From Delftia tsuruhatensis (GTDB lineage Bacteria; Pseudomonadota; Gammaproteobacteria; Burkholderiales; Burkholderiaceae_C): 64,000 nucleotides of DNA. Positions 1 to 6,121 of this stretch are shown here, in pieces. Numbering within the stretch: position 1 is the stretch's first letter; each line of letters starts with the position of its first letter. Made by a program: the position numbers and the translations under genes. The stretch lies in the NCBI RefSeq assembly GCF_903815225.1, contig NZ_LR813084.1:5418001-5482000 (forward strand), in the 5' to 3' direction. A model generated the notes under the pieces. The model made no database searches. It was not told the origin of the DNA and was given only the letters and a program-made list of their open reading frames with translations.

Positions 1-382
1 CCATCGAGGACAGCAGGGACTTGACCTGGGCGTTGTCCCCCTTGGCGCGGTTCAGCGAGAACACCACGTCGCGCGCAGTGAACGGCGTGCCGTCGTGGAA
101 CTTGACGTTGGGGCGCAGCTTGAACTCCCAGACCGATGGATCGGACGTCATCTTCCACGAGGTGGCCAGCGTGGGCACCAGCTTGCCATCGGCGGAGCGG
201 ATCACCAGGGTCTCGTAGATCTGGTGCAGCAGCACGAAATTGGTGCCCACGTTGAAGGCGTGCGGGTCCAGTGTCGTCGGGTCCGAGCCACGGGCCCAGC
301 GCACGGTCTCGGCCTGCGCGAGCACGGCCGAGGTCAACAGGCCGGCGGCCAGCAAGGCATGGCCCAGAGTCTTCATGGTCAT
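1..382 (-). CDS. ABC transporter solute-binding protein, family 5 (peptide type), N-terminal part
   Basis: This is the N-terminal 127 residues of a periplasmic binding protein for a dipeptide/oligopeptide-type ABC importer; the rest lies beyond the left edge. A signal peptide (hydrophobic stretch LLAAGLLTSAVLA, then AQA) precedes the typical opening 'VRWARGSDPTTLDPH', and 'LVPTLATSWK' and 'FHDGTPFTARDVVFSLNRAK' are family-5 signatures. The ATG ending at 382 is preferred over the one two codons later because GGGGAG lies about 7 bases upstream. The substrate cannot be told from this part. Family assignment is firm. Confidence 0.9.
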   Translation of the reverse strand, partial: MTMKTLGHALLAAGLLTSAVLAQAETVRWARGSDPTTLDPHAFNVGTNFVLLHQIYETLVIRSADGKLVPTLATSWKMTSDPSVWEFKLRPNVKFHDGTPFTARDVVFSLNRAKGDNAQVKSLLSSM

Positions 383-733
383 TTGTCTGCTCCCCTTGGA
401 ATGGTTGGAAAGGCGGCGGTCATTGCGACACGGCAGCCCTGGCTCTTCAAGAAACGGGCCATTTGGCGCGCCCCACTTTAAATAACTTTTCTTGCTTGCT
501 GGATTGATTTTTATACTTAAAAGAGATTTCCAAATAACAATCCCGCCACCGATGCAGCGGCCATCATGGAGACGCGCCGGGGTTTGGCTGCTAGTGAAAA
601 CGCGGGACACCGGCACTCCCCGTCCATGGCAGGCGCTGGCAAAGGTTTGCAATCGGCAACCTGCACCCGCCATGCGGCGTGCTAACTTCAGAGCCTGTAT
701 CGAGCCTGCGGGTCCCGCGGAAAGGAAGCATCC
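383..733. promoter_or_regulatory. Intergenic region between two diverging genes
   Basis: About 350 bases without a convincing gene; open frames here are short and have no ribosome binding site. Bases 478-545 are strikingly A/T-rich for this genome and include TATAAA-like elements on the minus strand, so they probably hold the promoter of the binding-protein gene to the left. No clear promoter was found for the gene at 734, although a ribosome binding site (AAGGAAG) lies at about 723-729. Confidence 0.5.
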
Positions 734-1234
734 ATGAAGACATCGATTGCCGGCGCATTGCTGTGCGCCACGCTGGGCCTGGGCGCCCTGCCGGCCCAGG
801 CATCGGGCCTGGGCGACACGCTGCGCCAGGCCTCCGGGCTGGGCGGCGACAAGGCCGCTGCCACGGCCGGTACCGATGGCGGCTCGCCGCTGGGCGGCAT
901 GCTGGGCGCAGGCGCAGGCGCAGGCGGTGCCGGCGCGCTGTCGGCCCTGGGCCTGAGCCCCTCGGCCACGGCCGGCAATGCGGCGGGCGTCATCACCTAC
1001 TGCATGAAGAACAACTACCTCAACGCCGACAAGGCTGCCCAGGTCAAGGACCAGTTGCTGGGCAAGCTGGGCATGCAAAAGCAGGAAGAGCCCAAGGACG
1101 CGGGCTTCCAGGGCGGTCTGGGAGGACTGGTCACCGGTGCCAACGGCAAGAGCTTCAGCATCGACAAGCTCAAGGGCGACCTCAAGGAAAAGGCCTGCGA
1201 CTTCGTCCTCGACAACGCAAAAAGCCTGATCTGA
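734..1234 (+). CDS. DUF2501 family secreted protein
   Basis: A 166-residue exported protein of the DUF2501 (YjjA-like) family, whose function is not established. A signal peptide (MKTSIAGALLCATLGLGALPAQA) is followed by a Gly/Ala-rich low-complexity stretch (residues about 55-80), then the conserved part with 'VITYCMKNNYL' and a C-terminal 'KACDFVLDNAKSLI'; two cysteines could pair. The start has a good ribosome binding site (AAGGAAG). It seems to stand alone. Confidence 0.8.
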   Translation: MKTSIAGALLCATLGLGALPAQASGLGDTLRQASGLGGDKAAATAGTDGGSPLGGMLGAGAGAGGAGALSALGLSPSATAGNAAGVITYCMKNNYLNADKAAQVKDQLLGKLGMQKQEEPKDAGFQGGLGGLVTGANGKSFSIDKLKGDLKEKACDFVLDNAKSLI

Positions 1235-1316
1235 CCCCACGCTGGAGGATCAAGCAGCCTGCCGCAGCTTGCGGGACAATGCCTGCTCTTTTTGCAGCAT
1301 CCCACGCCAGTCCCTC

Positions 1317-1958
1317 ATGCAAGCCACGCGCATCATCGCCATCCGCCACGGAGAAACCGCCTGGAATGTGGACGCCCGCATCCAGGGGCATCTGGACATT
1401 CCGCTCAACGACATCGGGCTTTGGCAGGCTGCGCAGGCCGGCAAGGCCCTCGCGGGCGAGGCGGTCTCGGCCATCTACAGCAGCGACCTGCTGCGTGCCT
1501 ACGCCACGGCACAGGCCGTGGAACGGACCACGGGCGCGCCCTTGGCGGCGGACAAGGGCCTGCGCGAGCGCTGCTTCGGCAGCTTCGAAGGCCAGACCTT
1601 TGCCGAGATCGAGGTGACGCACCCCGAGGATGCGCTGCGTTGGCGCAAGCGCGATCCCGACTTCGTGCCCGCCGGAGGTGGCGAATCGCTGCGGATGCTG
1701 CGCGAGCGCATTGCCACCACGGTGGACCGGCTGGCCGCCCTCCACGCGGGCGAGCAGATCGTGATCGTCGCCCATGGCGGCGTGATGGATGTGCTGTACC
1801 GCCTGGCCACGCGCCAGGAGCTGCAGGCGCCGCGCACCTGGGCCCTGGGCAATGCCGCCATCAACCGGCTGCTGTGGACGCCCCAGGGCCTGGGCCTGGT
1901 CGGCTGGGGCGATGTGCAGCACCTGGAAGGCGGCGCGCGCGACGAAGTGTTCAGTTGA
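1317..1958 (+). CDS. Histidine phosphatase family protein (phosphoglycerate-mutase-like)
   Basis: A 213-residue cytosolic phosphatase of the branch-1 histidine phosphatase (GpmB/CobC-like) superfamily. The phospho-accepting motif is IRHGET at residues 9-14, the acid/base Glu lies in 'RCFGSFEGQTFAEIE', and the second catalytic His is in 'VIVAHGGVMDVLYR'. The ATG at 1317 is chosen over upstream alternatives because the fold begins at once ('MQATRIIAIRHGE'); the ribosome binding site is weak. The true substrate (sugar phosphate, cobalamin precursor or other) cannot be inferred from the context. Confidence 0.85.
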   Translation: MQATRIIAIRHGETAWNVDARIQGHLDIPLNDIGLWQAAQAGKALAGEAVSAIYSSDLLRAYATAQAVERTTGAPLAADKGLRERCFGSFEGQTFAEIEVTHPEDALRWRKRDPDFVPAGGGESLRMLRERIATTVDRLAALHAGEQIVIVAHGGVMDVLYRLATRQELQAPRTWALGNAAINRLLWTPQGLGLVGWGDVQHLEGGARDEVFS

Positions 1959-1988
1959 AGGCCCGCGGCCCGCTGGCGCGGCCCCGGC

Positions 1989-2999
1989 TCACTCCAGCTG
2001 GATGTTCGCGGACTTCACGATCTGGGCGTAGCCCGCCTTTTCCTTTTTCAGGAACTCCGCGAAGGTGGCTGGCGTCCCCGAGCCCGGCGTGGCACCGCCA
2101 TCCTCCAGCCGCTTGCGCACCTCGGGCATCTGCAGCACCCGGCCCAGTTCCTCGGCCAGCCGCTGCACCACGGCCTCGGGCGTTTTCGCCGGCGCGAACA
2201 GCCCCGTCCAGGCGTACAGTTCCGAGCCCCTGAGATCGGGCGCCTCGGCAAAACTCATCACCCCCGGGATGGCATCGATGCGCTGCGCCGAGGTCACCCC
2301 CACGCCTTCGAGCTTTTTCTGCTGCACCAGCGGCGTCGCGCCCGTCGTCATCAGAATCCCCACATCGACCTGACCGCCCAGCACCTCGCTGCTCACCTGC
2401 GCCACGCCGCGATAGGGCACGTGGACCAGGCGGATCCGGGCGCGCTCCTGCAGCCTTTCCATGGCCAGGTGCAGCACCGTGCCCACGCCCGGAGTGGCAT
2501 AGGTCAGTGCTCCGGGCCGTGCGCGCGCCATGGCGATCAATTCGTTGAGGTTGTGCACGGGCAGGCCCGGGCGGGCCACGATCACCATGGGAGCGACGGT
2601 GACCAGGCCCACGGCGGCGAGATCCCGCTCGGCGTCATAGCGCACCGAGGAATTGACCAGTTGCGCGATGCTGACGGGGCCGTCGAAGCCCAGCAGCAGC
2701 GTGTAGCCGTCGGCATGGGAGCGCGCCACCTTGCTCACGCCCAGCACGCCGCCCGAGGCCGGCACGTTGTCCACCACCACGGACTGCTTGAGGCGCGCGC
2801 CCAGCTTGCCGGCGATCAGCCGCGCCGTGGCATCCACGTCGGTGCCGGCGCCGAACGGCACGATCAGCGTGATGGGCCCGCCCGCGGGCCAGGCCGGCGC
2901 GGCGGTTGCGGCCGGTGCTGCCAGGGCTGCGGGCGCAGCGGCAAGGACCGAGGCCACCAGGGTGGCGGCCGATACCAGGGAGCGGCGTGAGAGAGGCAT
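1989..2999 (-). CDS. Bug/TctC family periplasmic binding protein
   Basis: A 336-residue tripartite-tricarboxylate-transporter-type binding protein. A twin-Arg-containing, Ala-rich signal sequence (MPLSRRSLVSAATLVASVLAAAPAA) leads into the Bug signature 'WPAGGPITLIVPFGAGTDVDATARLIA'. The start at 2999 is chosen because the upstream in-frame extension has no signal-peptide character. No TctA/TctB membrane partner is nearby, which is usual for the very large Bug families of Comamonadaceae and Alcaligenaceae. The ligand is unknown, likely a small carboxylate. Confidence 0.85.
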   Translation of the reverse strand: MPLSRRSLVSAATLVASVLAAAPAALAAPAATAAPAWPAGGPITLIVPFGAGTDVDATARLIAGKLGARLKQSVVVDNVPASGGVLGVSKVARSHADGYTLLLGFDGPVSIAQLVNSSVRYDAERDLAAVGLVTVAPMVIVARPGLPVHNLNELIAMARARPGALTYATPGVGTVLHLAMERLQERARIRLVHVPYRGVAQVSSEVLGGQVDVGILMTTGATPLVQQKKLEGVGVTSAQRIDAIPGVMSFAEAPDLRGSELYAWTGLFAPAKTPEAVVQRLAEELGRVLQMPEVRKRLEDGGATPGSGTPATFAEFLKKEKAGYAQIVKSANIQLE

Positions 3000-3167
3000 C
3001 AGGGCACAGGACTGCCAGCGCGTGGAAAGCGGGCGATTCTGCCATAGCACGCATTTTTCCTGCCATGGCAATTTATTTATTGCAATCCGTTTCAACCCTT
3101 GTGATTCCGTGTCCTAGGGTTCTCGCCTAAGGCACAACCCCGTCGTCCTGTCCAGAATGGGCCGACC

Positions 3168-5042
3168 ATGCTTTCACCCAGCCAAGTCATCGTCTTCGCC
3201 ACGCCGGCCTTTTTGCTGCTGATCGCTCTGGAGTGGGGCGTGAGCCTGTGGCGCGGCCGCAATGCCTACCGCCTGGCCGATGCCATCAGCTCCATCAGCC
3301 TGGGCATGCTCAGCCAGACCAGCGCCGTCTTCACCACGCTGCTGCGCATAGGCCTGTACACGCTGGCCTTCGAGCACCTGGCGCTGTGGCGCGACGACGG
3401 CTTCTGGACCAGCATCCCTGGCTGGCTGCTGGCCCTGCTGTTCTACGATTTCTGCTACTACTGGCTGCACCGCATGGGCCACGAGGTGGCCGTGCTGTGG
3501 GCCGCGCACGCCGTGCACCACCAGAGCCAGGACTACAACCTCTCGACCGCGCTGCGCCAGACCAGCTCGGGCGCCTTGCTGGGCTGGCTGTTCTACCTGC
3601 CCATGGCGCTGGCCGGCGTGCCGCCGCTGGTCTTCGCCATCGTGGGCCTGATCGACCTGCTCTACCAGTTCTGGGTCCATACCGAGCAGGTGCGGCGCCT
3701 GGGCTGGTTCGACCGCTGGTTCTGCGCGCCCAGCAACCACCGCGTGCACCATGCCGTCAACGACTGCTATCTCGACAAGAACTACGGCGGCATCCTCATC
3801 GTCTGGGACCGCCTGTTCGGCACCTTCAGGCCCGAGGACGACAGGCAGCCCTGCGTCTACGGCACGCGCGGCCTGCTGCAAAGCTGGGACCCACTGTGGG
3901 CCAACGCCGTGGTCTACCGCCAGCTGATCCATGACAGCTGGCATGCGCGGCGCTGGAGCGACAAGCTGCGCGTCTGGCTCAAGCCACCGGGCTGGCGGCC
4001 CGCCGATGTGGCCCAGCGCTTTCCCAGGCCGGAGTTCGACCTGGATGCGCACCGCGTGCTCTATGCGCCGGGCATGGCGCGCGGCCTGCGCTGGTTCGCC
4101 GGCCTTCAGTTCGTGGCGCTGATCGGTGGCGTGTCGCTGTTCCTGTGGCATGCCGACCATTCGCCGATGGCAGACAACGCGCTGTGGTTCGCCGTGCTGC
4201 TGGCCTGCCAGTGGGCGCTGGGCGCGGCCATGCAGGGACGCATCAGCCTGTGGATGGCCCTGGCCATCGAGGCCGGCGCGCTGGCCACGGCGACCGGCGC
4301 CCTGGGGCTGCAGCACTGGCACTGGCTGTTCAAGCCCATGGCCATGGTTTTTGCGCTGACCGCCGTCGGCCTGCAATGGCGCGGCAGCGCGGCCTTCGCC
4401 GCCCTGGTCCGCCCCGCACGCGGCGCCTGGTGGCTGGCTGCGGCGCTGGCGGCCTCGATGGCTGGCGATGTCTTCCTGATGCTGCCCGACCTGTTCATCC
4501 CCGGCCTGGCGAGCTTTCTGCTGGCACACCTGGCGTACATCGTGCTGCTGCGCCAGGACGCACCATGGTTCGCCCACCGCCCATCGCTGGCCACCACGCT
4601 GGCCCTGGGTGCAGGCATGTATACCTTCCTCTGGCAGGGTGGCCTGCCCGAGGCCCTGCGCCTGCCCGTGGCCGCCTATGTGCTGGTCATCGCGCTCATG
4701 GCGGCCCAGGCCCTGGGCCGCGCGTGGCATATGGGCGGCGGTGCCGCATGGTGCGTGGCTGCCGGTGCGTGCTTCTTCATGGCCAGCGATTCGGTGCTGG
4801 CCATCAACCGCTTCGTGCAGCCTTTCGATGGCGCGCAGGCCGGCGTGCTGTCCACCTACTACGCCGCGCAGTTGCTCATCGTGCAGGGCTGGCTCGCGGT
4901 CCGCAGGCAGCCCTCAGGGTTGACCCGGATCAGTACCCGCGGCACAATCGGGGGATCGCAATTTCAGGAGTCCCCCGTGGACAGTGCCAGTTCAACCAGT
5001 GACAAACAGCGCGCCGCAATGGCTTCGCTGCTGGCTGACTGA
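3168..5042 (+). CDS. Sterol desaturase/AGMO-like domain fused to a YhhN/TMEM86-like domain
   Basis: A 624-residue multi-pass membrane protein made of two enzyme modules. Residues about 1-290 form a fatty-acid-hydroxylase/sterol-desaturase domain with the di-iron His pattern H101-x3-H105, H114/H117/H118 and H191/H194/H195, plus 'YQFWVHTEQ' as found in alkylglycerol monooxygenase (AGMO)-type members. Residues about 310-585 resemble the YhhN/TMEM86 lysoplasmalogenase family ('MAGDVFLMLP', 'FLLAHLAYI', 'FMASDSVLAINRF'). By family knowledge the first could cleave or hydroxylate ether lipids and the second hydrolyses vinyl-ether lysolipids; joint ether-lipid breakdown is an inference. The last ~40 residues look unlike the family and overlap a promoter and leader of the mgt operon. 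Confidence 0.85.
   Translation: MLSPSQVIVFATPAFLLLIALEWGVSLWRGRNAYRLADAISSISLGMLSQTSAVFTTLLRIGLYTLAFEHLALWRDDGFWTSIPGWLLALLFYDFCYYWLHRMGHEVAVLWAAHAVHHQSQDYNLSTALRQTSSGALLGWLFYLPMALAGVPPLVFAIVGLIDLLYQFWVHTEQVRRLGWFDRWFCAPSNHRVHHAVNDCYLDKNYGGILIVWDRLFGTFRPEDDRQPCVYGTRGLLQSWDPLWANAVVYRQLIHDSWHARRWSDKLRVWLKPPGWRPADVAQRFPRPEFDLDAHRVLYAPGMARGLRWFAGLQFVALIGGVSLFLWHADHSPMADNALWFAVLLACQWALGAAMQGRISLWMALAIEAGALATATGALGLQHWHWLFKPMAMVFALTAVGLQWRGSAAFAALVRPARGAWWLAAALAASMAGDVFLMLPDLFIPGLASFLLAHLAYIVLLRQDAPWFAHRPSLATTLALGAGMYTFLWQGGLPEALRLPVAAYVLVIALMAAQALGRAWHMGGGAAWCVAAGACFFMASDSVLAINRFVQPFDGAQAGVLSTYYAAQLLIVQGWLAVRRQPSGLTRISTRGTIGGSQFQESPVDSASSTSDKQRAAMASLLAD
4920..4948 (+). promoter_or_regulatory. Probable sigma-70 promoter of the mgt operon, inside the preceding gene
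   Basis: TTGACC (4920-4925) and CACAAT (4943-4948) are separated by exactly 17 bases, close to the sigma-70 consensus, which predicts a start near 4955. It lies within the 3' end of the fusion-protein gene and would produce a leader of some 600 bases before the first clear coding frame with known relatives (5720). Prediction only. Confidence 0.5.
4977..5042 (+). CDS. Possible short leader peptide (21 residues)
   Basis: GTG at 4977 is preceded by CAGGAG (4965-4970) at ideal spacing and opens a frame of 21 codons, MDSASSTSDKQRAAMASLLA plus one residue, ending at the same stop as the upstream fusion gene because the frame is shared. If transcription starts at about 4955, ribosomes would meet this frame first. 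It could equally be just the C-terminal tail of the upstream protein. Confidence 0.3.
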   Translation: MDSASSTSDKQRAAMASLLAD

Positions 5043-5187
5043 CCGACTCCCGTGATGGGGGCGGCCATGCCGGTCGGCTCCCATCCATTGCTGCGTTTTA
5101 CCTTGAAGCCCTGCGCTGCGGCGCAACAGGTGTCCTGACCGCACATGCCCCGTGCATGGTCGCAGGATGAGCGGCGTTTCAAGGGCT
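5041..5187 (+). promoter_or_regulatory. Structured 5' leader of the mgt operon
   Basis: Two compact foldable units are visible. Unit one: GATGGG 5054-5059 pairs CCCATC 5080-5085, enclosing CGGC-CAT-GCCG (5062-5072). Unit two: CCTTGAA 5101-5107 pairs TTCAAGG 5178-5184, enclosing a long hairpin with CCTG/CAGG (5134-5137/5163-5166), ACC/GGT and GCAC/GTGC around the loop 5145-5151. AGCCCT 5107-5112 could instead pair with AGGGCT 5182-5187, so alternative folds exist. It does not look like a familiar M-box or yybP-ykoY riboswitch. Role as a Mg2+ or metabolite sensor is inference. Confidence 0.4.
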
Positions 5188-5295
5188 GCTCTCTCACTGA
5201 ATGCGCGTCTCCCGCTGCCCCCGGCAGCCGGCCGGAGCGCGCTGCTTGACGGCCCTGCCTCACGGCGGTCCTCCTGGCTCGCCAAGGAGAAAGCC

Positions 5296-5508
5296 ATGAC
5301 CACACCGTTCGTCCGCCCCGCCGTGCAAGGCCTGCAGCGCGCCGCTGCCGCGCCGCGCCCCGGCGCCGTCGGCCCGTGCCTGGCCGCACCGCAGGCGCAG
5401 ATGCAGGCGCAAGCCCCTTCGGCCATGGAAAACGCGATGCACCTGGACCTGCAGACCAGCTGGCCCACGCATCGCATCCGCAGCTTCCTGAGCCTGCAGC
5501 CGCGCTGA
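5296..5508 (+). CDS. Small protein of unknown function in the mgt leader
   Basis: A 70-codon frame with an excellent ribosome binding site (AAGGAGAAAGCC-ATG). The product begins MTTPFVRPAVQGLQRAAAAP, is rich in Ala, Pro and Gln, has one Cys and no membrane segment, and ends '...HRIRSFLSLQPR'. I recognise no family. Its place between the promoter/structured leader and the MgtL-like peptide suggests either a regulatory leader frame or a small partner of the Mg2+ transport system. Confidence 0.5.
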   Translation: MTTPFVRPAVQGLQRAAAAPRPGAVGPCLAAPQAQMQAQAPSAMENAMHLDLQTSWPTHRIRSFLSLQPR

Positions 5509-5553
5509 ACGCGCGCAGCCGCCCTCCTTCATCCATCAGAAAGGAGTTCCGCC

Positions 5554-5673
5554 ATGGACCCCGATCCGAGTCGATCCTGCCCTGACACCGCCCCTGCGGT
5601 CTGGCCGCGCACGCCTGCGGCCACTCCATTCCTTCCCAAGGCCCCGGCCGGGAGGCCCGCGCACATCCGTTGA
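5554..5673 (+). CDS. MgtL-like proline-rich leader peptide (DPDP motif)
   Basis: A 39-residue peptide with a strong ribosome binding site (GAAAGGAG at 5539-5546). It starts MDPDPSRSCPDTAP and has ten prolines. The acidic/proline N-terminus closely resembles the opening of Salmonella MgtL (MEPDP...), where such motifs destabilise ribosomes at low Mg2+ and slow translation when proline is short, letting mgtA be transcribed. Its position upstream of mgtA fits. The SD can be hidden by CTCCTT (5524-5529). The stop overlaps an ATG (TGATG, 5671-5675) and lies 11 bases before a strong hairpin. Homology to MgtL may be convergent rather than common descent. Confidence 0.6.
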   Translation: MDPDPSRSCPDTAPAVWPRTPAATPFLPKAPAGRPAHIR

Positions 5674-5684
5674 TGGAGAAGTGC

Positions 5685-5717
5685 CGGGCTTCTTTCGGCC
5701 GCAATGAAAGAAGCCCG
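5685..5717 (+). promoter_or_regulatory. 12-bp hairpin sequestering a Shine-Dalgarno
   Basis: CGGGCTTCTTTC (5685-5696) and GAAAGAAGCCCG (5706-5717) are perfectly complementary around a 9-base loop. The 3' arm contains the GAAAGAAG Shine-Dalgarno of the gene starting at 5720, so folding would block its translation. No U-tract follows, so it is not a simple intrinsic terminator. The 5' arm bases 5689-5696 can also pair (one G-U) with the SD of the leader peptide (5539-5546), giving a possible two-state switch. Confidence 0.6.
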
Positions 5718-5719
5718 CC

Positions 5720-6103
5720 ATGCGACACCTCATCACCCCGCTGCGCACCGCGCCCGCCGCACCACGCGCCAGCACCTCCCGCGCCAGCACGCTGCAGCGG
5801 GTCCTGCATGCCGCCATCTCGGCGCGCCACACCGGCCACCTGCACGCCCTGCTGGTGCAACACGGCCCCGATTCCTTCGCCCATGCGCTCATGGCGCTCA
5901 CGCAGCGCCAGCAGGCCGACGTTCTGTCCCTGCTGGCGGCGCAGGAGCGCGCCGAGGTCTACCGCCACCTGCCTGCCCATGCGCGGCGCCAATGGCTGCA
6001 GTCGGCCACCGTGGCCCGCCCGCCGTTGCGCCGCCGCCTGCTGTGCGCCTGCCAGCGCAACTGGCACTGGCTGCGCGCCACCCTTCGTTCGAGCCAGGCC
6101 TGA
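5720..6103 (+). CDS. Small MgtE N-domain-like protein
   Basis: A 127-residue soluble protein in the mgt operon. The N-terminal ~40 residues are basic and Ala/Pro-rich. Residues about 45-95 ('FAHALMALTQRQQADVLSLL', 'AAQERAEVYRHLPAHARRQW') have the helical Leu/Glu-rich rhythm of the cytoplasmic N domain of MgtE Mg2+ channels ('LLPPEERAEVLEHLP'-type repeats). There is no membrane segment, so it would be a free-standing sensor or adaptor rather than a transporter. mgtA follows after 18 bases. Its ribosome binding site lies in the 3' arm of the hairpin 5685-5717. The MgtE-N resemblance is by eye and moderate. Confidence 0.6.
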   Translation: MRHLITPLRTAPAAPRASTSRASTLQRVLHAAISARHTGHLHALLVQHGPDSFAHALMALTQRQQADVLSLLAAQERAEVYRHLPAHARRQWLQSATVARPPLRRRLLCACQRNWHWLRATLRSSQA

Positions 6104-6121
6104 GCCGCCAGGGAGGTCGCC

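Noticed and set aside
5685-5717. Reading the hairpin as an intrinsic terminator
   Set aside because: No run of T follows the stem, and the next gene's start codon lies two bases after it, so SD occlusion fits better.
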